A stretch of DNA of 40,487 nt from Pseudomonas parasichuanensis (GTDB lineage: Bacteria > Pseudomonadota > Gammaproteobacteria > Pseudomonadales > Pseudomonadaceae): NCBI RefSeq assembly GCF_021601385.1, contig NZ_BQHO01000043.1, forward strand, positions 1-40,487, written 5' to 3'. Position 1 is the first letter of the stretch. Every line of letters begins with the position of its first letter. The notes under the pieces were generated by a model, which worked only from the letters and a program-made list of their open reading frames with translations, ran no database searches and was not told the DNA's origin. This document shows positions 27,574 to 36,672 of the stretch, piece after piece. The translations under genes were made by a program, and so were the position numbers.

Positions 27574-28770
27574 TTACAGAACTTCTACGATGGCCTTGGT
27601 GACCACGTGGATGTTGCTCTGGTTCAGGGCGGCGACAGCGATGCGGCCGGTGTCCAGCGCGTAGATACCGAACTCGTTCTTCAGGCGCGCCACTTGCTCT
27701 ACGGTCAGGCCGGAGTAGGAGAACATGCCGGCCTGGCGGCCTACGAAGCTGAAGTCGCGCTTGGCGCCGTACTCTTTCAGCAAGTCGACCATCTGCTTGC
27801 GCATGCCATGGATGCGGGTTCGCATCTCGGCCAGTTCGGTTTCCCACATCTGGCACAGCTCAGGGCTGTTCAGCACGGTAGCGACGATGGTCGCGCCGTG
27901 GGTCGGTGGGTTGGAGTAGGTGGTGCGGATCACGCGCTTGACCTGCGACAGCACGCGGGTGCTCTCGTCTTTCGAGGCGGTGACGATCGACAGTGCACCG
28001 ACACGCTCGCCGTACAGCGAGAACGACTTGGAGAACGAGCTGGAGACGAAGAACTCCAGGCCCGACTCGGCGAACAGGCGCACGGCGAAGGCGTCTTCGG
28101 CGATGCCGTCACCGAAGCCCTGGTAGGCCATGTCGAGGAACGGCACGTGGCCCTTGGCCTTGACCACTTCCAGCACGTTCTTCCAGTCGTCCAGCGACAG
28201 GTCGACGCCGGTCGGGTTGTGGCAGCAGGCGTGCAGCACGACGATCGAGCCCGACGGCAGGCTGTTCAGGTCTTCGAGCATGCCGGCACGGTTGACGTCG
28301 TGGCTGGCGGCGTCGTAGTAACGGTAGTTCTGTACCGGGAAGCCCGCGGTTTCGAACAGCGCGCGGTGGTTTTCCCAGCTCGGGTCGCTGATGGCGACCA
28401 CGGCGCCCGGTGCCAGGCGCTTGAGGAAGTCGGCACCGATCTTCAGAGCGCCGGTACCGCCAACGGCCTGCACGGTAACCACGCGGCCAGCGGCCAGCAG
28501 CGGCGAGTCTGCACCGAAGATCAGTTTCTGCACGGCCTGGTCGTATTGGGCGATGCCGTCGATCGGCAGGTAGCCGCGGGAGGCGTGCTGGGCGGCACGG
28601 GTGGTTTCGGCTTCGATCACTGCGCGCAGCAGCGGAATGCGGCCTTCCTCATTGCAGTAGACGCCTACGCCCAGGTTGACCTTGTCGGTACGTGGGTCGG
28701 CGTTGAATGCTTCGTTGAGGCCCAGGATAGGGTCGCGGGGTGCCAGCTCGACAGCGGAAAACAGGCTCAT
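27574..28770 (-). CDS. tyrB: Aromatic/aspartate amino acid aminotransferase
   Basis: This is a PLP-dependent class I aminotransferase of 398 aa in the AspC/TyrB subfamily, acting on aspartate and aromatic amino acids with 2-oxoglutarate. The PLP lysine is in SSSFSKSFSLYGERVGAL (about residue 247). CHNPTGVDLS, the substrate-side arginine region and GVYCNEEG are conserved. AAGG lies upstream of ATG 28770. Which amino acids it prefers cannot be read from the sequence; TyrB/PhhC-like aromatic activity is the usual annotation at this locus. A -10-like TATACT (28854-28859, minus strand) may be its promoter. Confidence 0.9.
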   Translation of the reverse strand: MSLFSAVELAPRDPILGLNEAFNADPRTDKVNLGVGVYCNEEGRIPLLRAVIEAETTRAAQHASRGYLPIDGIAQYDQAVQKLIFGADSPLLAAGRVVTVQAVGGTGALKIGADFLKRLAPGAVVAISDPSWENHRALFETAGFPVQNYRYYDAASHDVNRAGMLEDLNSLPSGSIVVLHACCHNPTGVDLSLDDWKNVLEVVKAKGHVPFLDMAYQGFGDGIAEDAFAVRLFAESGLEFFVSSSFSKSFSLYGERVGALSIVTASKDESTRVLSQVKRVIRTTYSNPPTHGATIVATVLNSPELCQMWETELAEMRTRIHGMRKQMVDLLKEYGAKRDFSFVGRQAGMFSYSGLTVEQVARLKNEFGIYALDTGRIAVAALNQSNIHVVTKAIVEVL

Positions 28771-28922
28771 TGTTACCTTGGCTCTGATAGGAGAGTGATA
28801 GGGGTTGCCACGCTCCAGCCGAATGCACTGAAGCGGTGCACAAACGGGGAGTCAGTATAGTGATACCGCCCGGTCACTGCGACAGTCTGGCGCAGCTTTT
28901 GCGGCTGTTTGCGCAAATATTT

Positions 28923-28939
28923 TTCGACCATTGGTCGAA
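28923..28939. promoter_or_regulatory. 17-bp perfect palindrome between tyrB and uvrB
   Basis: TTCGACCATTGGTCGAA is an exact inverted repeat with one central base. It lies about 150 bp upstream of tyrB and 120 bp upstream of uvrB. Size and symmetry suit a dimeric regulator; I do not recognise the regulator. Confidence 0.5.
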
Positions 28940-29017
28940 TTGCCTAGTCCATTGCCATGAGCGCTGCTTGGCTGGGCTTGAAAGCCACGCCCGGCGGGCG
29001 CATTTGCGTATAGACTA

Positions 29018-29033
29018 CTGGCTAAATTTACAG
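29018..29033. promoter_or_regulatory. LexA-box-like site upstream of uvrB
   Basis: CTGGCTAAATTTACAG fits the gammaproteobacterial SOS box CTG-N10-CAG with an AT-rich centre. It ends 26 nt before the uvrB start. uvrB is a classical LexA target in E. coli; regulation in this species is inferred only. Confidence 0.5.
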
Positions 29034-29059
29034 TTGCCGCGACATCCATGAGGTCCGTC

Positions 29060-31075
29060 ATGTCCGAATTCCAGCTCGTCACCCGATTTCAGCCGGCCGG
29101 CGACCAGCCCGAAGCCATCCGCCAGATGGTCGAGGGCATCGAGGCCGGGCTTTCGCACCAGACGCTGCTTGGGGTGACTGGCTCGGGCAAGACCTTCAGC
29201 ATCGCCAACGTGATCCAGCAGGTGCAGCGCCCGACCCTGGTGCTGGCGCCGAACAAGACCCTGGCGGCGCAGCTTTACGGCGAGTTCAAGGCATTCTTCC
29301 CGAACAACGCCGTCGAGTACTTCGTCTCCTACTACGACTACTACCAGCCCGAAGCCTACGTGCCGTCGTCGGACACCTTCATCGAGAAGGATGCCTCGAT
29401 CAACGACCACATCGAGCAGATGCGCCTGTCGGCGACCAAGGCGCTGCTGGAGCGGCGCGACGCGATCATCGTCACCACCGTGTCGTGCATCTACGGCCTG
29501 GGCAGCCCCGAGGCGTACCTGAAGATGGTCCTGCACGTCGACCGTGGCGACCAGCTCGACCAGCGTGCGCTGTTGCGCCGACTGACCGAGCTGCAGTACA
29601 CCCGCAACGAAATGGACTTCGCCCGCGCCACCTTTCGCGTGCGCGGTGATGTGATCGACGTGTTCCCGGCCGAATCGGACCTGGAGGCCATCCGCATCGA
29701 ACTGTTCGATGACGAAGTAGAGAACATCGCCGCCTTCGACCCGCTGACCGGCGAGGTGATCCGCAAGCTGCCGCGCTTCACCTTCTACCCCAAGTCGCAC
29801 TACGTGACGCCTCGCGAAACGCTGCTCGAAGCGGTGGACGGTATCAAGGAAGAGCTCAAGGAGCGGCTGGAGTACCTGCACAAGCACAACAAGCTGGTCG
29901 AGGCCCAGCGCCTGGAGCAGCGTACCCGTTTCGACCTGGAGATGATCCTCGAACTGGGCTACTGCAACGGCATCGAAAACTACTCGCGCTACCTTTCCGG
30001 GCGCCCGGCCGGTGCGCCGCCACCCACGCTGTATGACTACCTGCCGGCCGATGCGCTGCTGGTGATCGACGAGTCCCACGTTTCCGTACCCCAGGTCGGC
30101 GCCATGTACAAAGGTGACCGTTCGCGCAAGGAAACGCTGGTGGAGTACGGTTTCCGCATGCCATCGGCACTGGACAACCGGCCCATGCGCTTTGACGAGT
30201 GGGAAGCGGTCAGCCCGCAGACCATCTTCGTTTCCGCAACACCCGGCCCTTACGAAGCGGAACATGCCGGGCGTGTGGTCGAGCAGGTGGTGCGCCCCAC
30301 CGGCCTGGTCGACCCGCAGGTCGAAGTGCGCCCGGCGCTCACCCAGGTCGACGACTTGCTGTCCGAGATCGGCAAGCGCGTCGCCCTGGGCGAGCGGGTG
30401 CTGGCCACCACCCTGACCAAGCGCATGGCCGAAGACCTCACCGACTACCTGGCCGATCACGATGTGCGAGTGCGCTACCTGCACTCGGACATCGATACCG
30501 TCGAGCGGGTGGAGATCATCCGCGACCTGCGCCTGGGCACTTTCGACGTATTGGTGGGCATCAACCTGCTGCGTGAAGGCCTGGACATGCCGGAAGTGTC
30601 GCTGGTGGCCATCCTCGACGCCGACAAGGAAGGCTTCCTGCGGTCCGAGCGCTCGCTGATCCAGACCATTGGCCGGGCGGCGCGCAACCTCAACGGCAAG
30701 GCAATCCTTTACGCCGACAACATCACCGGCTCCATGCAGCGCGCCATCGACGAGACCGAGCGACGCCGGGCCAAGCAGGTGGCGTTCAACGAAGCCAACG
30801 GCATCGTGCCCAAGGGTGTGGTCAAGGACATCACCGACATCATGGAAGGGGCCACCGTGCCCGGTGCGCGCAGCAAGAAGCGCAAGGGCATGGCCAAGGC
30901 GGCAGAGGAGGCCGGGCGTTACGAAGTCGAGTTGCAGACCCCGGCCGAGATCACCAAGCGCATCAAGCAGCTGGAGGAGGAGATGTTCCAGTTCGCCCGC
31001 GACCTGGAGTTCGAGGCTGCGGCGCAGTTGCGCGACGAGATCGGCAAATTACGCGAGCGCCTGATCGCCAGCTGA
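29060..31075 (+). CDS. uvrB: Excinuclease ABC subunit UvrB
   Basis: UvrB is the damage-verifying helicase-like subunit of nucleotide excision repair. The protein is 671 aa from ATG 29060, chosen to match the family start ([19 protein letters not shown]); ATG 29048 in frame adds four residues. Walker A is [10 protein letters not shown] (about residues 38-47). The tyrosine-rich beta-hairpin is [16 protein letters not shown], the DEAD-like box is [10 protein letters not shown], and helicase motif VI is IGRAARN. The C-terminal UVR motif for UvrC contact is [19 protein letters not shown]. Confidence 0.97.
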   Translation: MSEFQLVTRFQPAGDQPEAIRQMVEGIEAGLSHQTLLGVTGSGKTFSIANVIQQVQRPTLVLAPNKTLAAQLYGEFKAFFPNNAVEYFVSYYDYYQPEAYVPSSDTFIEKDASINDHIEQMRLSATKALLERRDAIIVTTVSCIYGLGSPEAYLKMVLHVDRGDQLDQRALLRRLTELQYTRNEMDFARATFRVRGDVIDVFPAESDLEAIRIELFDDEVENIAAFDPLTGEVIRKLPRFTFYPKSHYVTPRETLLEAVDGIKEELKERLEYLHKHNKLVEAQRLEQRTRFDLEMILELGYCNGIENYSRYLSGRPAGAPPPTLYDYLPADALLVIDESHVSVPQVGAMYKGDRSRKETLVEYGFRMPSALDNRPMRFDEWEAVSPQTIFVSATPGPYEAEHAGRVVEQVVRPTGLVDPQVEVRPALTQVDDLLSEIGKRVALGERVLATTLTKRMAEDLTDYLADHDVRVRYLHSDIDTVERVEIIRDLRLGTFDVLVGINLLREGLDMPEVSLVAILDADKEGFLRSERSLIQTIGRAARNLNGKAILYADNITGSMQRAIDETERRRAKQVAFNEANGIVPKGVVKDITDIMEGATVPGARSKKRKGMAKAAEEAGRYEVELQTPAEITKRIKQLEEEMFQFARDLEFEAAAQLRDEIGKLRERLIAS

Positions 31076-31100
31076 GGGTAAACCTTGCGGGCGCTACCCC

Positions 31101-31215
31101 TGTAGGAGCGGCCTTGTGCCGCGAAAGGGCTGCGTAGCAGCCCCGACAATCTTGTGACATTCATAAATCCTGGGGCCGCTTTGCGGCCCTTTCGCGGCAC
31201 AAGGCCGCTCCTACA
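31101..31215. repeat. REP doublet (REPIN-like) between uvrB and the efflux operon
   Basis: A 30-base arm at 31101-31130 (TGTAGGAGCGGCCTTGTGCC...) is exactly inverted at 31186-31215, with a 55-bp middle that contains a further GGGGCCGCTTTGCGGCCC hairpin. It lies between convergent genes and resembles the copy at 35469-35584. Confidence 0.85.
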
Positions 31216-31230
31216 AGGGGTGCGCCTGGC

Positions 31231-32781
31231 TCAATGCGCCTCTCCAGCCTTCAACCCCTGGGGCAACTTGCGCGTCAACAACACCGCCAGCATGCTCACC
31301 GCCAAACCGATCCCGACAAAGTGGAACGCATCGTTGTAGGCCATGATCATCGCCTGCTGGTGGGTGATCTCACTCAGCTTGCCCAGCGCCGCCGTTTCAT
31401 TACCTAGCCGCTCCGTCAGTTGCGCCAGACGCTTGGCCACTTGCGGGTTGCTCGGCACCAGTGCTTCACGCAAATAGTCGAAGTACACCTTGGCCCGCGC
31501 ATCCAGCAGCGTCGCCAGCAAGGCGATGCCAATCGCCCCACCGAGGTTGCGCAGGATGTTGAACAGGCTCGACGCCGAGCCCGCATCCTGCGGCTGGATA
31601 TAGGCCGTGGCGATCAACGAAATGGTCACCATGATCATCGGCTGGCCAAGGGCGCGGATCACCTGGATCTGGTTGAACTGCGGCCCGGCGAAATCCGGGT
31701 TGAGCACCCCGGAACTGAAACTGGCCACGCCGAACAGGCAAAAGCCCAGGGCACACAGCACCTTCGGCGAGATCACCTTCATCAACAGCGGCACCAGTGG
31801 AATCAGGAACAGCTGCGGCACCCCCATCCACATGATCACTTCGCCGATCTGCAGGGCGTTGTAGCCCTGGATCTGCGCCAGGTACAACGGCAGCAGGTAG
31901 ATCGAGCCGTACAGCCCCACGCCCATGCCCAGGCTGGCGATGCTGGATAAACCGAAGTTGCGGTTGCCGAGGATGCGCAGGTTGATCAGCGGGTGCGGGC
32001 GGGACAGTTGCAGGATCACGAACAGGATCAGGCTGACCAGGGCGACACTGCCCAGGCCGACGATCAGGCTGGACTCCAGCCAGTCCTTGCGATGGCCTTC
32101 TTCAAGGAACACCTGCAGGCAACCCAGGCCCAGGCCAAGGGTGACGATGCCGGCGTAGTCGGTGCTTTTCAGCAGCTCCCAGTGGGCCTCTTTCTTTTCC
32201 AGCCCGTACATGAGCCCGGCAATCATCAGCAGCCCTGGCGGGATGTTGATGTAGAAGATGTATTCCCAACCCCAGTTCTCGGTCAGCCAGCCGCCCAGGG
32301 TCGGGCCGATCGATGGGGCGAAGGTGGCGGTCATGGCGAACATGGCCATGCCCTTGGCGCGGTGGTGTTCGGGCAGCTTGATCAAGGTCAGGGTGAACGC
32401 CAGTGGGATCAGCGCGCCGCCGGTGAAGCCTTGCAGGGCGCGGAACACGATCATGCTCTCAAGGTTCCAGGCCATCGAGCACAGCAGTGACGAGGCCAGG
32501 AAACCCAGCGACACCCACACCGCCAGGCGCCGGGCCGACAGCAACTGCACCAGCCAGGCGGTCAGCGGGATCATGATGATCTCGGCCACCAGGTAGGAGG
32601 TGGAAATCCACGAACCTTCCTCGAGCGTGGCCGAAAGCGCGCCCTGGATGTCCTTGAGTGAAGAGTTGGTGATCTGGATGTCCAGCACCGCCATGAACGC
32701 GCCGAGCATCACGCTCATCACCGCGATCCAGTCGCGCCGGGTGGGCTCTGCGCTGGGCCGCAGCAGTTGGTCACCGGCCAT
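31231..32781 (-). CDS. EmrB/QacA-type MFS drug efflux transporter (DHA2 family)
   Basis: This is an inner-membrane proton-driven exporter of 516 aa with about 14 hydrophobic segments, as in the DHA2 family. Family signatures are MLGAFMAVLDIQITNSSL in helix 1 and the motif C-like stretch FAPSIGPTLGGWLTENWGWEYIFYINIPPG. It overlaps the upstream membrane-fusion gene by 11 nt, so the two form an EmrA-EmrB-like pair. Substrates are unknown, and no outer-membrane channel gene is adjacent, so it would borrow a TolC-like partner. Confidence 0.92.
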   Translation of the reverse strand: MAGDQLLRPSAEPTRRDWIAVMSVMLGAFMAVLDIQITNSSLKDIQGALSATLEEGSWISTSYLVAEIIMIPLTAWLVQLLSARRLAVWVSLGFLASSLLCSMAWNLESMIVFRALQGFTGGALIPLAFTLTLIKLPEHHRAKGMAMFAMTATFAPSIGPTLGGWLTENWGWEYIFYINIPPGLLMIAGLMYGLEKKEAHWELLKSTDYAGIVTLGLGLGCLQVFLEEGHRKDWLESSLIVGLGSVALVSLILFVILQLSRPHPLINLRILGNRNFGLSSIASLGMGVGLYGSIYLLPLYLAQIQGYNALQIGEVIMWMGVPQLFLIPLVPLLMKVISPKVLCALGFCLFGVASFSSGVLNPDFAGPQFNQIQVIRALGQPMIMVTISLIATAYIQPQDAGSASSLFNILRNLGGAIGIALLATLLDARAKVYFDYLREALVPSNPQVAKRLAQLTERLGNETAALGKLSEITHQQAMIMAYNDAFHFVGIGLAVSMLAVLLTRKLPQGLKAGEAH

Positions 32782-33826
32782 CGTGGCTGTCGTCTTCGCT
32801 GCGCAGGTCGACGGTGGCCGTCACCGACATGCCCGGACGAATGCGGCCATGCAGCGGGTTGTCGGCGGCGAAGGTCAGCTTGACCGGGATGCGCTGCACC
32901 ACCTTGGTGAAGTTGCCGGTGGCGTTGTCGGGCGGCAGCAGGCTGAACTGTGCGCCGGAGGCGGCGAACAGGCTGTCGACGCGGCCTTCGATCGGGGTGT
33001 CGGGGTAGCTGTCGAACAGCAGTTCGGCGCGCTGCCCGGGGTGCATCTTGCCAATCTGGGTTTCCTTGAAGTTGGCCTGCACCCAGATGTCCTGGTCGGG
33101 GACGATCGACAGCAGGTAGGCGCCGGCCTGCACCACCTGGCCATTGCGCGCGCTGCGCTGGCCAATGGTGCCGCTGATCGGCGCGTGGATTTCGCAGCGG
33201 GTCAGGTTGATCTCGGCCTGGGCCAGGTCGGCGCGAGCATTGGCGATCTGCGCGTCGAGGCGCTTGAGTTCGGCGCTCAGGGCATCGACCTGCTGGCGCT
33301 GGCCCTTGAGGTCGGCCTGGGCCTTGTCCACCTGGGAGCGGGCCACATGGCTTTCCGCCGAGAGGGTGGTGACCCGCTCTTCGGAGACGAAGCCGGGCTT
33401 GCGCAGGGCCTGGGCGCGGTTGAGGTCGAGCTGCGAGCGGTCGAGGGTGGCCTGGTTGGCGGCCACCTGGGCCTGGCCTGCGGCAATCAGGCTGCCTTGC
33501 TGGGCCAGCCGGCTTTGCGCCTGTACCAGCTCAGCTTCGCGGGTGGCCAGTGTGGCGCGGGCGCGAGCCACGGCCAGTTCGAAGTCGGCGACTTCCAGGC
33601 GCACCAGCAGGTCGCCCTTGTTGACGTGCTGGTTGTCTTCCACCTGCACTTCGTCGACGCGCGCGCCGAGCTGGCTGGAAACGCGGGTGATCTCGCCCTG
33701 TACATAGGCGTTGTCGGTGCTCTCGAAGAAGCGCCCCTTGAAATACCAGTGGGCGAGGAAGGCGAGGGCGATCAGCGCGACCAGGGTGATGAAGATCAGC
33801 AAGCGGCGTTTGAGTTGGGCGGGCAT
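32771..33826 (-). CDS. HlyD/EmrA-type membrane fusion protein
   Basis: This is the periplasmic adaptor for the EmrB-like pump, 351 aa from ATG 33826. The frame is open upstream to 34000 but only the later start gives the normal short cytoplasmic tail (MPAQLKRRL) and membrane helix (about residues 9-28). A biotinyl-lipoyl half (NQHVNKGDLLVRLE) precedes a long coiled coil (about residues 80-195), then the second half (CEIHAPISGTIGQ) and the beta barrel ending RIRPGMSVTATVDL. The ribosome site is weak (GGAA). It is divergent from gltX. Confidence 0.92.
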   Translation of the reverse strand: MPAQLKRRLLIFITLVALIALAFLAHWYFKGRFFESTDNAYVQGEITRVSSQLGARVDEVQVEDNQHVNKGDLLVRLEVADFELAVARARATLATREAELVQAQSRLAQQGSLIAAGQAQVAANQATLDRSQLDLNRAQALRKPGFVSEERVTTLSAESHVARSQVDKAQADLKGQRQQVDALSAELKRLDAQIANARADLAQAEINLTRCEIHAPISGTIGQRSARNGQVVQAGAYLLSIVPDQDIWVQANFKETQIGKMHPGQRAELLFDSYPDTPIEGRVDSLFAASGAQFSLLPPDNATGNFTKVVQRIPVKLTFAADNPLHGRIRPGMSVTATVDLRSEDDSHDGR

Positions 33827-33969
33827 GAGGACTATGGTTCCAGAAGTGTAAGCAAATTTAACAGCTGCAACCGGTACCGTCACAAGTGACGATAGCGCCA
33901 TTGCTGGAGCCCAGTGCCCGCTCCCTGCTAACATCCCGCCTTTGTTTGAATCTTCGTTCGAGACTCTCC

Positions 33970-35451
33970 ATGACCACCGTTCGCACGCGTATCGCGCCAT
34001 CGCCCACTGGCGACCCCCATGTTGGCACTGCCTACATCGCCCTGTTCAACTACTGCTTTGCCAAGCAGCACGGCGGTGAGTTCATCCTGCGTATCGAAGA
34101 CACCGACCAACTGCGCTCCACCCGCGAGTCGGAACAGCAGATCTTCGACGCCCTGCGCTGGCTCGGCATCGAATGGAATGAAGGCCCGGACGTCGGTGGC
34201 CCGCACGGCCCGTACCGGCAGAGCGAGCGTGGCGAGATCTACGCCAAATATGCCAAGGAGCTGGTCGACGCAGGCCACGCCTTCTACTGCTTCTGCACCG
34301 CCGAAGAGCTGGAGCAGATGCGCGCCGAGCAGATGGCCCGCGGCGAGACCCCGCGCTACGACGGCCGCGCCCTGCTGCTGAGCGATGAAGAAGTGCAGCG
34401 CCGCCTGGCGGCCGGCGAGCCGCACGTGATCCGCATGAAGGTACCGAGCGAAGGCATCTGCGTGGTGCCGGACATGCTGCGTGGCGATGTCGAGATCCCG
34501 TGGGACCGCATGGACATGCAGGTGCTGATGAAGAACGACGGCCTGCCGACGTACTTCCTGGCCAACGTGGTCGACGACCACCTGATGGGCATCACCCATG
34601 TGCTGCGCGGCGAAGAGTGGCTGCCCTCGGCGCCCAAGCTGATCAAGCTGTACGAGTACTTCGGCTGGGAGCAGCCCAAGCTGTGCTACATGCCGCTGTT
34701 GCGCAACCCGGACAAGTCCAAGCTGTCCAAGCGCAAGAACCCGACCTCGGTCACCTTCTACGAGCGCATGGGCTTCATGCCCGAGGCGATGCTCAACTAC
34801 CTGGGCCGCATGGGCTGGTCGATGCCGGACGAGCGCGAGAAGTTCTCGCTGGCCGAGATGGTCGAGCACTTCGACCTGTCGCGCATCTCCCTGGGCGGCC
34901 CGATCTTCGACATCGAGAAGCTGTCCTGGCTCAACGGCCAGTGGCTGCGTGAACTGCCGGTGGAGGAGTTTGCCGCGCGCGTGCAGAAGTGGGCCTTCAA
35001 CAGCGACTACATGATGAAGATTGCCCCGCACGTGCAGGGCCGGGTGGAAACCTTCAGCCAGGTTGCTCCGTTGGGTGGGTTCTTCTTCGAAGGCGCGCTG
35101 AAGCTCGACGCCAAGCTGTTCGAGAGCAAGAAACTGTCGGCCGACCAGGTGCGCCAGGTGATGCAGCTGATCCTGTGGAAGCTGGAAAGCCTGCGCCAGT
35201 GGGAGAAGGACCGCATCACCGGCTGCATCCAGGCCGTGGTCGAGTCGCTGGAGCTTAAGTTGCGCGATGCCATGCCACTGATGTTCGCCGCCATCACTGG
35301 CCAGGCCAGCTCGGTGTCGGTGCTCGATGCCATGGAGATCCTCGGCCCTGACCTGACCCGTTACCGTCTGCGCCAGGCCATCGACCTGCTGGGTGGTGTG
35401 TCGAAGAAGGAAAACAAGGAGTGGGAGAAGCTGCTGGCGAACATCGCCTGA
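33970..35451 (+). CDS. gltX: Glutamate--tRNA ligase
   Basis: GltX charges tRNA-Glu; it is a class Ic synthetase of 493 aa. The HIGH-type motif is [17 protein letters not shown] (about residues 9-25), and the KMSKS-type motif is KLSKRKNP (about residue 256). The C-terminal anticodon-binding domain ends [15 protein letters not shown] 33970 fits the family start ([13 protein letters not shown]); the region before it has only a weak ribosome site. Three tRNA-Glu genes lie downstream, separated by a REP doublet and a tRNA promoter, so enzyme and substrate are neighbours but not in one transcript. Confidence 0.97.
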   Translation: MTTVRTRIAPSPTGDPHVGTAYIALFNYCFAKQHGGEFILRIEDTDQLRSTRESEQQIFDALRWLGIEWNEGPDVGGPHGPYRQSERGEIYAKYAKELVDAGHAFYCFCTAEELEQMRAEQMARGETPRYDGRALLLSDEEVQRRLAAGEPHVIRMKVPSEGICVVPDMLRGDVEIPWDRMDMQVLMKNDGLPTYFLANVVDDHLMGITHVLRGEEWLPSAPKLIKLYEYFGWEQPKLCYMPLLRNPDKSKLSKRKNPTSVTFYERMGFMPEAMLNYLGRMGWSMPDEREKFSLAEMVEHFDLSRISLGGPIFDIEKLSWLNGQWLRELPVEEFAARVQKWAFNSDYMMKIAPHVQGRVETFSQVAPLGGFFFEGALKLDAKLFESKKLSADQVRQVMQLILWKLESLRQWEKDRITGCIQAVVESLELKLRDAMPLMFAAITGQASSVSVLDAMEILGPDLTRYRLRQAIDLLGGVSKKENKEWEKLLANIA

Positions 35452-35468
35452 TAGCTTTTCCTGCCCCC

Positions 35469-35584
35469 TGTAGGAGCGGCCTCGTGCCGCGAAAGGACCG
35501 CAACGCGGTCCCACAATTTGCGCCTCGACGCAAAATCGCTGGGGCCGCTTTGCGGCCCTTTCGCGACACAAGGCCGCTCCTACA
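35469..35584. repeat. REP doublet (REPIN-like) after gltX
   Basis: TGTAGGAGCGGCCTCGTGCC at 35469-35488 is inverted near 35565-35584 with two mismatches in about 28 bases. The middle carries GGGGCCGCTTTGCGGCCC, also seen in the copy at 31101-31215. The rest of 35452-35773 is the tRNA promoter region; no gene is seen there. Confidence 0.85.
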
Positions 35585-35638
35585 AGGCCGCAACACCAAG
35601 AATCAGCAGGGCAGGGCGGTAAGTGATTGTTATCTGTG

Positions 35639-35706
35639 AAAAAATTTTTGATTAATTTCAAAAATTCGTTTGACAGCCCTGCAATCGGAACTTAATATGC
35701 GCCCCG
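35639..35706 (+). promoter_or_regulatory. Strong tRNA operon promoter with UP element and GC discriminator
   Basis: TTGACA (35670-35675), a 17-bp spacer and TAATAT (35693-35698) form a near-consensus promoter. It is preceded by A/T tracts (35639-35666) that look like an UP element and followed by GCGCCCCG, a GC-rich discriminator typical of stringently controlled stable-RNA promoters. Confidence 0.85.
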
Positions 35707-35773
35707 TCCACAGCGATGAACGAAAACGAGACGCCAGGCACCCAGCCAGCGCTTCGGTTCAAAGCGACATTGT

Positions 35774-35849
35774 GGGGCTATAGCTCAGCTGGGAGAGCGC
35801 CTGCATGGCATGCAGGAGGTCAGCGGTTCGATCCCGCTTAGCTCCACCA
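35774..35849 (+). tRNA. tRNA-Ala (GGC), copy 1
   Basis: 76-nt cloverleaf with acceptor GGGGCTA/TAGCTCC, anticodon stem CCTGC/GCAGG around ATGGCAT (anticodon GGC), T loop GGTTCGATCC and encoded CCA. Identical in sequence to copies 2 and 3. Confidence 0.97.
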
Positions 35850-35920
35850 AATTCCGCTTAACGGCATTGCCGGTAAGCAAGACCGGGTCCAGCAACCGGG
35901 TCTTGAAGGTAAGAAGGTTC

Positions 35921-35996
35921 GTCCCCTTCGTCTAGTGGCCTAGGACACCGCCCTTTCACGGCGGTAACAGGGGTTCGAGTCCCCTAGGGGACGCCA
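35921..35996 (+). tRNA. tRNA-Glu (TTC), copy 1
   Basis: 76-nt cloverleaf with acceptor GTCCCCT/AGGGGAC, anticodon stem CCGCC/GGCGG around CTTTCAC (anticodon TTC), and encoded CCA. Its 71-nt spacer from tRNA-Ala differs from those of units 2 and 3. Confidence 0.97.
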
Positions 35997-36049
35997 GTTT
36001 TGCACAAGCGATGTGTAACCATGTCGCTGGGCCGAGAGGCTAGAAATCC

Positions 36050-36125
36050 GGGGCTATAGCTCAGCTGGGAGAGCGCCTGCATGGCATGCAGGAGGTCAGC
36101 GGTTCGATCCCGCTTAGCTCCACCA
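36050..36125 (+). tRNA. tRNA-Ala (GGC), copy 2
   Basis: Same 76-nt sequence and GGC anticodon as copy 1. It begins the second Ala-Glu unit. Confidence 0.97.
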
Positions 36126-36167
36126 ATTTTGCCGCGGTTCGTGAAAACGGATCGGCACGAAGGTTCC

Positions 36168-36243
36168 GTCCCCTTCGTCTAGTGGCCTAGGACACCGCCC
36201 TTTCACGGCGGTAACAGGGGTTCGAGTCCCCTAGGGGACGCCA
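36168..36243 (+). tRNA. tRNA-Glu (TTC), copy 2
   Basis: Same 76-nt sequence and TTC anticodon as copy 1. It is followed by a terminator-like hairpin at 36270. Confidence 0.97.
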
Positions 36244-36269
36244 CTTTTACCCGCGTTTTGCGGGAGTTG

Positions 36270-36305
36270 AAAGGCTCATCATCAGATGGATGAGCCTTTT
36301 GTTTT
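36270..36305 (+). terminator. Terminator inside the tRNA cluster, after unit 2
   Basis: AAAGGCTCATC (36270-36280) and GATGAGCCTTT (36289-36299) form an 11-bp stem followed by TGTTTTA. It lies before unit 3, so unit 3 depends on read-through or has its own weak promoter; I see none. Confidence 0.75.
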
Positions 36306-36309
36306 ACTC

Positions 36310-36385
36310 GGGGCTATAGCTCAGCTGGGAGAGCGCCTGCATGGCATGCAGGAGGTCAGCGGTTCGATCCCGCTTAGCTCCACCA
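36310..36385 (+). tRNA. tRNA-Ala (GGC), copy 3
   Basis: Same 76-nt sequence and GGC anticodon as copies 1 and 2, lying 260 bp after copy 2. Confidence 0.97.
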
Positions 36386-36426
36386 ATTCGCCGCGGTTCG
36401 TGAAAACGGACCGGCACGAAGGTTAC

Positions 36427-36502
36427 GTCCCCTTCGTCTAGTGGCCTAGGACACCGCCCTTTCACGGCGGTAACAGGGGTTCGAGTCCCCTAGGGGACGC
36501 CA
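36427..36502 (+). tRNA. tRNA-Glu (TTC), copy 3
   Basis: Same 76-nt sequence and TTC anticodon as copies 1 and 2. Its spacer from tRNA-Ala is nearly identical to that of unit 2. Confidence 0.97.
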
Positions 36503-36529
36503 TTTTTTACCCGCGTTTTGCGGGACTTA

Positions 36530-36567
36530 TAAGGCTCATTCGATTATTGAATGGGCCTTTTGTTTTT
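36530..36567 (+). terminator. Terminator of the tRNA cluster, after unit 3
   Basis: AAGGCTCATT (36531-36540) pairs with AATGGGCCTT (with G-U pairing) and is followed by TTGTTTTTT. Sequence and position match the unit 2 terminator. Confidence 0.85.
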
Positions 36568-36628
36568 TCTGCTCCCTGAGAATTTTCCGCCGGCTCATCA
36601 CTCGCCGCAGATTCTGCTTGCCTAAAAA

Positions 36629-36655
36629 TATGATAAGCATAATATGTCGATCATA
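36629..36655. promoter_or_regulatory. Candidate operator of the second TetR gene
   Basis: A 27-bp dyad: TATGAT and ATCATA as outer arms and CATA-A-TATG as the core share one centre (36642), with 10 of 13 pairs matching. It ends 17 nt before the TetR start and contains -10-like AT sequence, which fits autorepression. Confidence 0.5.
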
Positions 36656-36672
36656 ATATTTTGAGGTGAGCC

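Noticed and set aside
35774-36502. Repeated tRNA block as a CRISPR array or phage attachment site
   Set aside because: The repeats are complete tRNA genes with terminators; there is no integrase gene and no partial tRNA 3' end that would mark an attachment site.
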